From contig NZ_CP040818.1 of NCBI RefSeq assembly GCF_005887635.2, positions 1,176,001 to 1,240,000 on the forward strand: a stretch of 64,000 nt of DNA, read 5' to 3'. Of this stretch, positions 36,308 to 45,913 are shown piece by piece (the first letter of the stretch is position 1; each line of letters starts with the position of its first letter). The translations under genes and the position numbers were made by a program. The notes beneath the pieces were generated by a model. The model did not search any database, was not told the origin of the DNA, and saw nothing but the letters and a program-made list of their open reading frames with translations. The stretch comes from Paroceanicella profunda. GTDB lineage: Bacteria; Pseudomonadota; Alphaproteobacteria; Rhodobacterales; Rhodobacteraceae.

Positions 36308-37111
36308 TCAGGCCGGGGCGGAGGGAGGGGCGGAGCCGGGTTCGGGCGCGGCGGCGGCTGCCTCTGCGGCGGTCCAGTAGCCGCAGCGCCGCATGTTTTC
36401 ACCGCAGGTTTCCACGAACAGCGCCTTCTGCGCCGGCGACCAGTCCATGTCCTCCAGCAGCGGCGCGCGCGGCGGCGCCAGCGGCACGGTGCTCGTGCTG
36501 CTGCCGGCGCCGAAATAGGCCTCGATCTCGTCGCGGCTCCAGCGGTTTTCCAGGGCGAGGTGGGCGCAGATTTCCTGGTGGATGCGCCAGCTGTCGGTTT
36601 TCAGCGCGTCCATCTCGATCTCGTAGCAGCGGTCCGCGATGCGGTCCTTCACGCGGAACCAGGCGTCGAGCGCGCTCTGCCACATGCCGCAGGCATCCTT
36701 GAAGCCGCGCCGTTCCCAGTTGCGCAGGTTGGAGGCGACATTCTCGATGCCGTTGCGGTGCACGTGGATGAACCGCGCCTCCGGCAGGCAGCGGTGGAGG
36801 GCGGGTGCCGCGTCCAGCATCTGGAAGCCGGGGGTCTTGTCGTAGTAATCCTCGTGGTGGTGGTGCTCGGAGATCAGCGCGTCGAGGCTCAGGACCAGAT
36901 GGTCGATGATGGTGCGCTTGCCGATCCGGTTGATCTCGAACGCATTCTCCGGGATGGACTTCTGGATGGCGCGGTTGCCCTGCATCAGGTGCGGCACCAG
37001 CCGGTAGATGTGCCCCTCCGCGTAGCCGCGAAAGCCCAGCACCTCCTTGAAATAGGCGGCGAGCTTCGAGGTTCCGGAGCGATGCGCCCCGAGAATGAAA
37101 ACCTTGCGCAT
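36308..37111 (-). CDS. Sulfotransferase family protein
   Basis: A 267-residue sulfotransferase-like protein. The PAPS 5'-loop is FILGAHRSGTSKLAAYF at residues 4-20, and ARFIHVHRNGIENVASNL (near residue 125-142) is the 3'-phosphate-binding strand and helix. The C-terminal 30 residues are alanine/proline-rich and probably disordered. I chose the ATG at 37111 because GGAGG lies 8 bases upstream; the open frame continues 16 codons further but without a ribosome site. It is convergent with the sulfotransferase at 35341 and shares only the family motifs with it. Confidence 0.85.
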   Translation of the reverse strand: MRKVFILGAHRSGTSKLAAYFKEVLGFRGYAEGHIYRLVPHLMQGNRAIQKSIPENAFEINRIGKRTIIDHLVLSLDALISEHHHHEDYYDKTPGFQMLDAAPALHRCLPEARFIHVHRNGIENVASNLRNWERRGFKDACGMWQSALDAWFRVKDRIADRCYEIEMDALKTDSWRIHQEICAHLALENRWSRDEIEAYFGAGSSTSTVPLAPPRAPLLEDMDWSPAQKALFVETCGENMRRCGYWTAAEAAAAAPEPGSAPPSAPA

Positions 37112-37187
37112 GGTCTGGTCCTCCGGTCCGGCAATTGCCCCGAGGCTTAGCCCCGGCACGGGGCCGGGGGCAAGCGCCGCGCGGGCC

Positions 37188-38237
37188 TCAGCCGCAGGTG
37201 CGCCGCAGCAGATCGACCCAGTTGCCCCAGCAGATCCGCGCGATGAGCGTCTCGCCGAAGCCCGCGTCGCGCATGGCCGCGACGAGGTTCTGCAGCCCGG
37301 CGGCGGAGCCGATGCCCTCCGGGATCAGAGCGCCGTCGAAGTCCGACCCCAGCGCCACGCCGCCCTCGCCCAGCCGCTCCACCAGATGGGCGAGATGCGC
37401 CACGCAGACCGAGAGCGGCGTGTCGGCGCTCTTGCGGCCGTCCTCGCGCAAGAAGCTCACCGCGTAGTTCAGCCCCACCACGCCACCCGTGGCCGCGATC
37501 GCGTCGAGCTGCCGGTCCGTGAGGTTGCGCGAGGAGGGGGCGATGGCGTGCACGTTGGAATGGGTGGCGACGAGGGGCGCGTCGGAGAGCTTCTCCACCT
37601 CCCAGAAGCCGGCCTCGTTCAGGTGCGAGAGGTCGACCACGATGCCCAGCCGGTTGCACTCCGCCACCAGCCGCCGCCCGGCGTCGGTGAGGCCGGGCCC
37701 GGTGTCCGGCGAGGAGGGGAAGCGGAACGGCACCCCGTGCCCGAAGATGTTCGGCCGCGACCACACCGGCCCGAGCGAGCGCAGCCCGGCCGCATGCAGC
37801 ACGTGCAGTTCATCGAGATCCGCGCCGATGCCCTCGCAGCCCTCCACGTGCAGGATGGCGGCGATGGCGCCGGCGGCCTGCGCGGCGTCGATCTCCGCGG
37901 CGCTGCGGCAGATGCGGATGGCGTCCGGCCGGGCGGCGGCCATGCGGATCAGAACGGAGGCGATCTCCAGCGTGGCGCGCCGGGCCTGGGACGTGCCCAC
38001 GCTGCCGATGGGCGGCATCTCCAGAACCTCGCCGTCATCGCCGTCATCCGGCTCGGGCTGGGCCGGGCCGTTGGGCACGAAGACGGCGAAGAAGCCGCCC
38101 GCCAGCCCGCCGGCCCGCGCCTTCGGCAGGTCGACGTGCCCGGCGCGACCGTCGAAGAAGCTCTGCCCCATGCGGTCCCCCGCACGCCAGAGGTGGAGAA
38201 GCACGTCATTGTGGCCGTCGAAAACCGGCTGTGTCAT
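37188..38237 (-). CDS. Membrane dipeptidase (M19 family)
   Basis: Zinc dipeptidase of the renal-dipeptidase family, 349 residues. Metal ligands are visible in FDGHNDVLLHLW (HxD at residues 8-10), the bridging glutamate in LHVEGCEG, and the histidines in VDLSHLNEAGFWEV and VATHSNVHAI. No signal peptide is seen, so it should act in the cytoplasm. I chose the ATG at 38237 because GGGAGG lies about 10 bases upstream. It is divergent from a complete dipeptide-type ABC transporter, which fits a uptake-and-cleave pair. Confidence 0.93.
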   Translation of the reverse strand: MTQPVFDGHNDVLLHLWRAGDRMGQSFFDGRAGHVDLPKARAGGLAGGFFAVFVPNGPAQPEPDDGDDGEVLEMPPIGSVGTSQARRATLEIASVLIRMAAARPDAIRICRSAAEIDAAQAAGAIAAILHVEGCEGIGADLDELHVLHAAGLRSLGPVWSRPNIFGHGVPFRFPSSPDTGPGLTDAGRRLVAECNRLGIVVDLSHLNEAGFWEVEKLSDAPLVATHSNVHAIAPSSRNLTDRQLDAIAATGGVVGLNYAVSFLREDGRKSADTPLSVCVAHLAHLVERLGEGGVALGSDFDGALIPEGIGSAAGLQNLVAAMRDAGFGETLIARICWGNWVDLLRRTCG

Positions 38238-38384
38238 CGGATCGCTCCCTCCCGCGCCGGGAGGATGCGCGGCCCGGGCGGATAAATCAGTGTTGCTGAC
38301 CATCTGGACAACAGGGCGCGGTCGTTGTCAAACTTCCCCCAAGGCGTCCCTCGACGGCCGCCTCCGAAAAACAGGGAGCTACCA

Positions 38385-39989
38385 ATGATCTTCAACCCCC
38401 TCCTCAGGAAGGCGGGGCCGGCTGTCATGGCCGCGCTCCTGCTTGGTGCCGCACCCCAGGCGATGATGGCCGAGACCCCGGCCGACACGCTGGTGATTGC
38501 CGACGCCATCGACGACATCGTCTCGCTTGACCCGGCCGAGGCCTTCGAATGGTCCGGCGGCAACCTGCTCAACAACGTGTACGACACGCTGGTGGAGCTG
38601 GACCCGGCGAACCTGGGCCCGCTGGTGCCCGGCCTCGCCGAGAGCTGGGAGGTGGCCGACGACGGGCTGACTTACACCTTCAAGATGCGCTCGGACGCGA
38701 AATTCGCCTCCGGCAACCCGGTGACGGCCGAGGACGCCGCCTGGACCCTGCAGCGCGCCGTGAAGCTGGACAAGACGCCCTCCTTCATCCTCACCCAGTT
38801 CGGCTTCACCCCCGAGAACGTGGACGAGAAGATCTCCTATGAGGGCGACACGCTGACCATCGTCGTCGACAAGCCCTACGCGCCGTCGTTCTTCTACAAC
38901 TGCCTCACCGCCACCATCGGCTCGATCATCGACAAGAAGACCGCGCTGGAACACGAGGTGGACGGCGACATGGGCTACGAGTGGCTCAAGACCAACACCG
39001 CCGGCTCCGGCGCCTATCACCTGCGCGCCTACAAGCCCTCCGACAGCTACATCCTGGAGGCCAATGACGGCTACTGGCGCGGCGACGTGGCGATGAAGCG
39101 CGTCTTCGTGCGCCACGTGCCCGAGCCCGCCACCGAGCGCCTGCTGCTGGAGAAGGGCGACATCGACATCGCCCGCAAGCTCACCCCGGTGGACATCGAG
39201 GGCATCGCCGGCAACGAGGACCTGAAGGTGGAGGACACCGAGAAGGGCCAGATCATGTATCTCGCCCTCAACCAGAAGGTGGAGGCGCTGGCCAACCCGA
39301 AGGTCATCGAGGCGATGAAGTACCTGGTGGATTACGAGGGCATGTCCTCCTCCTTCCTCAAGGGCCAGTACGAGGTGCACCAGGCCTTCCTGCCCAACGG
39401 TTTCCTCGGCGCGCTCTCCGACACGCCCTATTCGCTGGACGTGGAGAAGGCCAAGGGCCTGCTGGCGGAGGCCGGGGTGAGCGACCTCTCCTTCACCATC
39501 ACGGTGCGCAACAACCAGGACCGGCTGGAAATGGCCCAGTCGATCCAGAACACCTTCGGCCAGGCCGGCATCGGTATCGAGCTGAACGTGGGCACCGGCA
39601 AGGAAGTGCTGGGCGAATACCGCGCCCGCGAGCACCAGATCGCCCTGGAGGGCTGGGGCCCGGACTATCCGGACCCGCACACAAACGCCGACACGTTCGC
39701 CCGCAACCCGGACAACTCGGACGAGGCGAAGCTGACCGGCCTGCTGGCCTGGCGCACCGCCTGGGCCGTGCCCCAGGAGATGCAGGACGAGGTGGACGCC
39801 GCCGTGCTGGAGAAGGATTCCGACACCCGCGCGCAGATGTATCTCGACGTCCAGAAGCAGCACCAGGCGGAATCGCCCTTCATCCCGATGTTCCAGATCA
39901 TCCAGCAGAACGCGATGCGTGCGAATGTGGAGGGGTTCAACGCCGGCGGCTCGATCCACTCCGCCTTCTACTGGTCGGTCACGAAGTGA
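38385..39989 (+). CDS. Dipeptide-type ABC transporter substrate-binding protein (family 5)
   Basis: Periplasmic binding protein of 534 residues. A Sec signal peptide is clear (MIFNPLLRKAGPAVMAALLL, probable cleavage after AMMA near residue 29). Family-5 blocks follow: SLDPAEAFEW, NNVYDTLVELDP, AESWEVADDGLTYTFKMR and GSGAYHL. I chose the ATG at 38385, with AGGGAG 8 bases upstream. It heads a rightward operon with two permeases and two ATPases and is divergent from the dipeptidase. Confidence 0.94.
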   Translation: MIFNPLLRKAGPAVMAALLLGAAPQAMMAETPADTLVIADAIDDIVSLDPAEAFEWSGGNLLNNVYDTLVELDPANLGPLVPGLAESWEVADDGLTYTFKMRSDAKFASGNPVTAEDAAWTLQRAVKLDKTPSFILTQFGFTPENVDEKISYEGDTLTIVVDKPYAPSFFYNCLTATIGSIIDKKTALEHEVDGDMGYEWLKTNTAGSGAYHLRAYKPSDSYILEANDGYWRGDVAMKRVFVRHVPEPATERLLLEKGDIDIARKLTPVDIEGIAGNEDLKVEDTEKGQIMYLALNQKVEALANPKVIEAMKYLVDYEGMSSSFLKGQYEVHQAFLPNGFLGALSDTPYSLDVEKAKGLLAEAGVSDLSFTITVRNNQDRLEMAQSIQNTFGQAGIGIELNVGTGKEVLGEYRAREHQIALEGWGPDYPDPHTNADTFARNPDNSDEAKLTGLLAWRTAWAVPQEMQDEVDAAVLEKDSDTRAQMYLDVQKQHQAESPFIPMFQIIQQNAMRANVEGFNAGGSIHSAFYWSVTK

Positions 39990-40031
39990 CCATGGCCGGG
40001 GGCGCCGCCGCGCGCCCCCGCCGATTCCCTC

Positions 40032-41093
40032 ATGGCTGAAAGCACCCTCATCGCCTCCTCGCCGCTGCTGCGCACCGCGCGGCAGGTCGGCGGCTTCGCG
40101 GTCACCCTCGCGGTGACCCTGCTCGGCCTGCTGGCCGTCACCTTCGTGATCGGCCGCGTGGTGCCGATCGACCCCGTGCTCGCCGTGGTGGGCGAGCGCG
40201 CCACCACGGCGCAATACGAGGCGGCGCGCGAGGCGCTCGGCCTGAACGAGCCGCTCGTCACCCAGTTCCTGATCTACGTGGGTGACGCGCTGCGCGGCGA
40301 TTTCGGCCGCGCCCTGCTCACCTCCCAGCCGGTGCTGGACGATATCGCCCGCGTCTTCCCCGCCACGCTGGAGCTTTCGACCATCGCCACCATCTTCGGG
40401 GTTCTGCTGGGCGTGCCGGCGGGCGTGCTGGCCGCCACGCGGCCCGGCACCTGGATCGACCAGCTGGTGCGGCTGATCGGCCTCGCGGGCTATTCCATGC
40501 CGATCTTCTGGCTCGGGCTCATCGGGCTGCTGGTGTTCTACGGCAACCTCGGCTGGGTGGGCGGGCCGGGGCGGCTGGACACCTCCTACCAGTTCACCTT
40601 CGAACTGGACGTCACCCCGGTGACCGGCATGATCCTGATCGACAGCGCGCTGGCCGGCGCCTGGGACGTGTTCGCCAACGCGCTCACCCACATCGTCCTG
40701 CCCGCCGGGGTGCTGGGCTACTACTCCATGGCCTACATCAGCCGCATGACCAGGAGCTTCATGATGAACGAGCTCTCCCAGGAATATGTCACCACCGCCC
40801 GGGTGAAGGGCATGCCGGAATGGCGCGTCATCTGGGTGCATGCGCTGCGCAACGTGGCGGTGCCGCTCATCACGGTGATCGCGCTCTCCTACGCCAACCT
40901 GCTGGAGGGATCGGTGCTGACGGAGACCGTCTTCGCCTGGCCCGGCCTCGGCCTCTACATCACCAACGCGCTGTTCTCGGCCGACATGAACGCGGTGATG
41001 GGCGGCACTGTGATCGTGGGCGCCACGTTCGTGGCCCTGAACATGATCTCCGACGTGCTCTACAAGCTGGTCGACCCGAGGGCGCGCACATGA
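40032..41093 (+). CDS. Dipeptide-type ABC transporter permease (DppB family)
   Basis: Inner-membrane subunit, 353 residues with about six helices. After the first helix comes VVPIDPVLAVVGERATTAQYEAARE, the family's periplasmic block. The EAA loop is YVTTARVKGMPEWRVIWVH. It follows the binding-protein gene after 42 bases, and its stop overlaps the next start by 4 bases (ATGA). Confidence 0.94.
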   Translation: MAESTLIASSPLLRTARQVGGFAVTLAVTLLGLLAVTFVIGRVVPIDPVLAVVGERATTAQYEAAREALGLNEPLVTQFLIYVGDALRGDFGRALLTSQPVLDDIARVFPATLELSTIATIFGVLLGVPAGVLAATRPGTWIDQLVRLIGLAGYSMPIFWLGLIGLLVFYGNLGWVGGPGRLDTSYQFTFELDVTPVTGMILIDSALAGAWDVFANALTHIVLPAGVLGYYSMAYISRMTRSFMMNELSQEYVTTARVKGMPEWRVIWVHALRNVAVPLITVIALSYANLLEGSVLTETVFAWPGLGLYITNALFSADMNAVMGGTVIVGATFVALNMISDVLYKLVDPRART

Positions 41094-41995
41094 GCGCCGC
41101 ATCCTCCTGGCTGCGCGACCCGAACCCGCGCTCGCGCCTGCAGGCCCGGGCCGGGCAGGCCTGGCTGGGCTGGCTGCGCTTCGCGCGCAACCCGCTGGCG
41201 ATGACCGGGCTCATCATCGTGCTGGCCCTGCTCTTCGCCGCCGCCGCGGCGCCGCTGATCGCCACGCATGACCCCGTGGCGCAGGAGCTCTCCGGCCGGC
41301 TGCAGCCGCCGGGCAGCCCCGGCTATCTCCTCGGCTCCGACGAGTTCGGGCGGGACATCTGGTCCCGCCTGGTGTTCGGCGCGCGCATCACCCTCTACAT
41401 CGTGGCGCTGGTGACGGTGACCGCCCCGGTCTTCGGGCTGATCATCGGCACGGTCTCGGGCTATTTCGGCGGCTGGGTGGACACGGTGCTGATGCGGGTG
41501 ACGGACATCTTCCTCGCCTTCCCGCGGCTCATCCTCGCGCTTGCCTTCGTGGCGGCGCTGGGGCCGGGCATCGAGAACGCGGTCTTCGCCATCGCCCTCA
41601 CCGCCTGGCCGCCCTATGCCCGCGTGGCCCGGGCCGAGACGCTCACCGTGCGCACCTCCGACTACATCGCCGCCGTGCGCCTGCAGGGCGCGGGGGCGGG
41701 GCGGATCATCCTCGGCCACGTGATGCCGATGTGCCTGCCGTCCGTCATCATCCGCGTCACGCTCGACATGGCGGGGATCATCCTCACCGCCGCCGGGCTG
41801 GGCTTCCTCGGGCTCGGCGCGCAGCCGCCGCTGCCGGAATGGGGGCTGATGATCTCCTCGGGGCGCAAGTTCCTGTTCGACCAGTGGTGGGTGGCCACCA
41901 TGCCGGGCCTCGCCATCTTCATCGTCTCGCTCGGGTTCAACCTGCTCGGCGACGGGCTGCGCGACGTGCTCGACCCAAGGAGTGCCAGCCGATGA
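41090..41995 (+). CDS. Dipeptide-type ABC transporter permease (DppC family)
   Basis: Second membrane subunit, 301 residues. The DppC hallmark LGSDEFGRDIWSRLVFGARI lies near residue 80. The EAA loop is SDYIAAVRLQGAGAGRIILGH. The N-terminal 40 residues are a cytoplasmic extension before the first helix. Overlaps with both neighbours (ATGA on each side) show tight translational coupling. Confidence 0.94.
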   Translation: MSAASSWLRDPNPRSRLQARAGQAWLGWLRFARNPLAMTGLIIVLALLFAAAAAPLIATHDPVAQELSGRLQPPGSPGYLLGSDEFGRDIWSRLVFGARITLYIVALVTVTAPVFGLIIGTVSGYFGGWVDTVLMRVTDIFLAFPRLILALAFVAALGPGIENAVFAIALTAWPPYARVARAETLTVRTSDYIAAVRLQGAGAGRIILGHVMPMCLPSVIIRVTLDMAGIILTAAGLGFLGLGAQPPLPEWGLMISSGRKFLFDQWWVATMPGLAIFIVSLGFNLLGDGLRDVLDPRSASR

Positions 41996-42828
41996 CCACC
42001 CCCCTGCTGGAGATCGACGACCTGCACGTGAGCTTCCACACCGCCGCCGGCGTGGTGGAGGCGGTGCGCGGGGTGAGCTTCTCGCTGGGGCGCGAGCGCC
42101 TCGGCATCGTGGGCGAGAGCGGCTCGGGCAAGACGATGACCGGCCGTTCCGTGCTGCGCCTCATCCGCCCGCCCGGGCGCATCACCGCGACGGCGATGCG
42201 CTTCGACGGGCAGGACCTGCTCACCCTCCCCGAGGGCCGCATGCGCGCGTTGCGTGGCAACCGCATCGCCATGGTGATGCAGGACCCGAAATACTCCCTC
42301 AACCCGGTGATGAAGGTGGGCGACCAGCTCACCGAAGGCCTGCGCCGCCTTGCCCGGGTGGGCCGGGCCGAGGCGCGCCGCCGCGCGGTGGAGGCGCTGA
42401 ACGCGGTGCAGATCCGCGACCCGGACCGGGTGATGGACGCCTACCCGCACGAGCTTTCCGGCGGCATGGGCCAGCGGGTGATGATCGCGATGATGCTGAT
42501 CCCGGGCCCGGACCTGCTGATCGCGGACGAACCCACCTCCGCGCTCGATGTCACCGTTCAGGCCGAGGTGCTGCGCATCCTCGACGCGCTGGTGCGCGAG
42601 CGCGGCATGGGGCTGATCTTCATCAGCCATGACCTGCGCCTGGTCAGCCGCTTCTGCGACCGGGTGCTGGTGATGTACCGCGGCCGGGTGGTGGAGGAGC
42701 TGGACGCGAAGGGGCTCGATTCCGCGCAGCACCCCTACACCCGCGGCCTGCTCAACTGCCTGCCGCGCATCGGCGGAGACCGCGGGCCCCTGCCCACGCT
42801 CTCGCGCGACGCGGCCTGGGCGGAGTGA
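41992..42828 (+). CDS. Dipeptide-type ABC transporter ATP-binding protein (DppD family)
   Basis: First of two separate ATPases, 278 residues. Walker A is GESGSGKTM near residue 40, the signature is [15 protein letters not shown], and Walker B ends [12 protein letters not shown]; the switch histidine is in FISHDL. The C-terminal [14 protein letters not shown] is the oligopeptide-type extension, although the usual cysteine-rich tail that binds a 4Fe-4S cluster is missing or reduced to a single cysteine. Overlaps the upstream permease stop by 4 bases. Confidence 0.94.
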   Translation: MTTPLLEIDDLHVSFHTAAGVVEAVRGVSFSLGRERLGIVGESGSGKTMTGRSVLRLIRPPGRITATAMRFDGQDLLTLPEGRMRALRGNRIAMVMQDPKYSLNPVMKVGDQLTEGLRRLARVGRAEARRRAVEALNAVQIRDPDRVMDAYPHELSGGMGQRVMIAMMLIPGPDLLIADEPTSALDVTVQAEVLRILDALVRERGMGLIFISHDLRLVSRFCDRVLVMYRGRVVEELDAKGLDSAQHPYTRGLLNCLPRIGGDRGPLPTLSRDAAWAE

Positions 42829-42833
42829 GCGGC

Positions 42834-43583
42834 ATGTCCTTCATCGAGATCGAGAACCTCGAGGTCACCTTCCGCGTCAAGGGCCGGCTGGTGCATGCCG
42901 TGCGCGGGGTGAGCCTCGCCGTGAACCGCCACGAGAGCTTCGGCCTCGTGGGCGAGAGCGGCTCGGGCAAGAGCACCATCCTGCGCGCCATCTGCGGCAT
43001 GGCACCGGTGAGCGCCGGCAGCATCCGCATCGACGGCAAGCCCCTGCGCCACGGCCGCGCCTTCACCCGGCAGGTGCAGATGGTGTTCCAGGACCCGTTC
43101 GCCTCGCTCCACCCGCGCCACACGGTGGACCGCACGCTCTCCGAGCCGCTGGCCATCCACGGCATCGGAGACCGCGACGCGCGGGTGAACCGCGCGCTGG
43201 AGGACGTGGGCCTGGGCCGCGGCTTCCGCTTCCGCTTCCCGCACCAGCTTTCCGGCGGCCAGCGCCAGCGCGTCGCCATCGCCCGGGCACTGATGCTGGA
43301 GCCGGAAATCCTGCTGCTGGACGAACCCACCTCGGCGCTCGATGCCTCCGTGCAGGCCGAGGCGCTGAACCTGCTCTCCCGCCTGCGCGAGGAACGGGGC
43401 CTCACCTTCCTGATGGTGAGCCATGACCTCGCGGTGGTCGACCACATGTGCGACAGGCTGCTGGTGATGAAGGAGGGCAAATCGGTGGAGCAGCTCGACC
43501 GCGCCGCCCTCGCCGGGGGCACCATGCAATCGGCCTATACCCGCGAGCTCTTCGCCGCCAGCGCCGACCGCCTGACGAGCTGA
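42834..43583 (+). CDS. Dipeptide-type ABC transporter ATP-binding protein (DppF family)
   Basis: Second ATPase, 249 residues. Walker A is GESGSGKST, signature [15 protein letters not shown], Walker [12 protein letters not shown], followed by MVSHDLAVV. It is shorter at the C-terminus than many DppF proteins, ending soon after SAYTRELFAAS. I chose the ATG at 42834, with GGAG 8 bases upstream; a GTG at 42825 overlapping the previous stop is also possible. It ends the operon. Confidence 0.93.
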   Translation: MSFIEIENLEVTFRVKGRLVHAVRGVSLAVNRHESFGLVGESGSGKSTILRAICGMAPVSAGSIRIDGKPLRHGRAFTRQVQMVFQDPFASLHPRHTVDRTLSEPLAIHGIGDRDARVNRALEDVGLGRGFRFRFPHQLSGGQRQRVAIARALMLEPEILLLDEPTSALDASVQAEALNLLSRLREERGLTFLMVSHDLAVVDHMCDRLLVMKEGKSVEQLDRAALAGGTMQSAYTRELFAASADRLTS

Positions 43584-44359
43584 AGCCGCCGCCCCCGGAA
43601 CCGGGCGCGGCCGCCCGGCCCCGCGAGCGGGCGCGCGAAAACGCGGGGCAGTGCCGTGGCATGACGTGGCGGATCACCCCGTGGCGGAAGCACGCGGCTT
43701 CGCTCCGGATCAAGACCACGCACACGACGCGACGCCCGAGCCGGACACCCGTCACCCCGGGTCATCCGGGACGGACCACCTGATGAGCACGGAACACGGT
43801 TGCCGGCTGGCGCAGTCCCGCGCCTGTCGGGTGCGCGCGGACAGACGCACCCACAAGGGTCTGCCGTCTCCCCGCTTCCACTGGCCACCTGCCCGCCATT
43901 GGCCGCACGGTCCCTACCGGCCACGCATCCGCGTTCGGGCGCACCCGCCTGCGCGCGGCCGATCGCAGGCGCCCGGGATGGACGTCTCCGGCTCCGCGCT
44001 TCAGGACGCCCGTTCCTTGCGCCGCGTCGCCGGTCGGGTGCCGGCGGGTGCCTGTCCTTCCTTGCGCATCACCCGGTTGCGCGGCTCCGCCTCCTGCTGT
44101 GCCGGGCGGTGAGCCTGCGGTCCGAGGCAGGCCGACCGCCGGTCGGGCCCGCGCAGCGGCCGGCCCGGATTCATGAAGCAGAGCGACAAGTGCATCCCGG
44201 ATCGGCGGGGTTTTCGGCCCGGGCCGCCGCGCCAGATGAAATACCCGGGCCCGCCGGCGCAACGTCTGCCGTCCGACATGCGTTCAGCCCTGAGCGACTT
44301 TGCCACAAGCTATCAAGACGTGCGCCCGCGGACGTCCGCCAGAGACAAGGATCGAAACC
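43584..44359. other. Intergenic region, no gene seen
   Basis: This 776-base gap separates the transporter operon from the paoA-like gene. Open frames of 100-190 codons exist on both strands but have no recognisable domain, ribosome site or codon pattern. The promoter of the molybdenum enzyme operon should lie near 44290-44350, where the sequence becomes AT-richer. Confidence 0.5.
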
Positions 44360-44965
44360 ATGACCCCACCAAACGCGATCGACCGCACCCGCCCGGCACC
44401 GGTGGCATCCGACACCCCGGCCGCCCGCCCCGCGCCCGCCTCCTCCCGCCCGACGACCTCCCGGCTCGCGCTGCGCATCAACGGCACGGCGCATGACCTG
44501 CAGGTGGACAACCGCACCACGCTGCTCGACCTGCTGCGCGAGACCCTCGGGCTCACCGGCTCGAAGAAGGGCTGCGACCACGGCCAGTGCGGCGCCTGCA
44601 CGGTGATGGTGAACGGGCGCCGGGTGAACGCCTGCCTGTCCCTCGCCGTGATGCACCAGGAGGACGAGATCACCACCATCGAGGGGATCGGCACGCCGGA
44701 GGCGCTCGACCCGATGCAGGCGGCCTTCATTGCCCATGACGGATTCCAGTGCGGCTATTGCACGCCCGGCCAGGTGTGCTCCGCCAAGGCCGTTCTGGAG
44801 GAGATCCGCGCCGGCATCCCCAGCCACGTGAGCGCAGACCTCACCGCGCCGATTCAGATCACCGAGGAGGAGATCCGCGAGCGGATGAGCGGCAACCTCT
44901 GCCGCTGCGGCGCCTATGCCAACATCCTCGCCGCGATCACCGAAGTGGCGGAGGCGCAGTCATGA
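44360..44965 (+). CDS. paoA: Aldehyde oxidoreductase, 2Fe-2S subunit (PaoA/YagT-like)
   Basis: Electron-transfer subunit of a molybdenum hydroxylase, 201 residues. The plant-type 2Fe-2S domain has [15 protein letters not shown] and a later NAC; the second domain has [13 protein letters not shown] and NLCRCGAY. All eight cysteines are in place. The first 40 residues are proline/alanine-rich, but unlike E. coli PaoA they contain no twin-arginine signal, so the complex is probably cytoplasmic. I chose the ATG at 44360, with AAGGA upstream. It overlaps paoB by 4 bases. Confidence 0.9.
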   Translation: MTPPNAIDRTRPAPVASDTPAARPAPASSRPTTSRLALRINGTAHDLQVDNRTTLLDLLRETLGLTGSKKGCDHGQCGACTVMVNGRRVNACLSLAVMHQEDEITTIEGIGTPEALDPMQAAFIAHDGFQCGYCTPGQVCSAKAVLEEIRAGIPSHVSADLTAPIQITEEEIRERMSGNLCRCGAYANILAAITEVAEAQS

Positions 44966-45912
44966 GAGGCTTCAGCTACGAACGTCCCGCCACCCCGGCC
45001 GAGGCCGCGCAGGCCGCCATGGCCACCGAGGGCGCGAAATTCATTGCCGGCGGCACCAATCTCGTCGACCTGATGAAACTGCAGATCGAGGCACCCTCGC
45101 ACCTGATCGACGTGACGGGCCTCGGGCTCGACACCATCGAGGACACGCCGGAGGGGGGCCTGCGCATCGGCGCCATGGTGCGCAACACCGATCTCGCGGC
45201 GCATCCGCGCGTGCGGCGCGACTACGCGCTGCTGACACGGGCGCTGGTGGCCGGGGCCTCCGGGCAGTTGCGCAACAAGGCCACCACGGCCGGCAACCTG
45301 CTGCAGCGCACCCGCTGCCCGTATTTCTACGACACCGACCAGCCGTGCAACAAGCGCGTGCCGGGCTCCGGCTGCCCGGCGGTGGCGGGTTTCTCCCGCC
45401 AGCTCGGCATCGTGGGCACCTCGGACGCCTGCATTGCCACCCATCCCTCCGACATGGCCATCGCGATGCGCGCCCTCGATGCGGTGGTCGAGACGGTGAC
45501 CGCCACCGGCGAGACCCGCGCAATTCCCATCGCGGACTTCCATCGCCTGCCCGGCGACACGCCCGAAAACGAGACCGATCTCGCCGAGGGCGAGCTGATC
45601 ACCGCCGTGGTGCTGCCGGCGCCGCCGGGGGGGGTGCACCTCTACCACAAGGCGCGCGACCGGGCCTCCTACGCCTTCGCGCTGGTGTCCGTGGGGGTGA
45701 TCGTGCAGCCCGACGGCAGCGGCCGGGTGGCCATGGGCGGCGTGGCGCCGAAACCCTGGCGGGTGGAGGCGGCCGAGGCGGCCCTGCCCGAAGGGGCCCG
45801 CGCCGTGACCGAGGCGATGTTCGCCGATGCGCGCCCCACGGCGCAGAACGCCTTCAAGCTGCCGCTGGCAGAGCGCGCGCTGGCGCTGCTGCTGCAGAAA
45901 GCGAGGACCTGA
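44962..45912 (+). CDS. paoB: Aldehyde oxidoreductase, FAD-binding subunit (PaoB/YagS-like)
   Basis: FAD subunit of the molybdenum enzyme, 316 residues. FAD-binding blocks are [15 protein letters not shown] (near residue 25-40) and [16 protein letters not shown]. The insert after it has several cysteines ([21 protein letters not shown] and a later [10 protein letters not shown]), the pattern that binds an extra 4Fe-4S cluster in PaoB. This sets it apart from plain xanthine dehydrogenase FAD subunits. It overlaps paoA and is followed by paoC after one base. Confidence 0.9.
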   Translation: MRGFSYERPATPAEAAQAAMATEGAKFIAGGTNLVDLMKLQIEAPSHLIDVTGLGLDTIEDTPEGGLRIGAMVRNTDLAAHPRVRRDYALLTRALVAGASGQLRNKATTAGNLLQRTRCPYFYDTDQPCNKRVPGSGCPAVAGFSRQLGIVGTSDACIATHPSDMAIAMRALDAVVETVTATGETRAIPIADFHRLPGDTPENETDLAEGELITAVVLPAPPGGVHLYHKARDRASYAFALVSVGVIVQPDGSGRVAMGGVAPKPWRVEAAEAALPEGARAVTEAMFADARPTAQNAFKLPLAERALALLLQKART

Positions 45913-45913
45913 C

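Noticed and set aside
43762..44262. A 166-codon minus-strand frame in the gap before paoA
   Set aside because: No domain, no ribosome site, arginine/proline-rich composition typical of non-coding GC-rich DNA.
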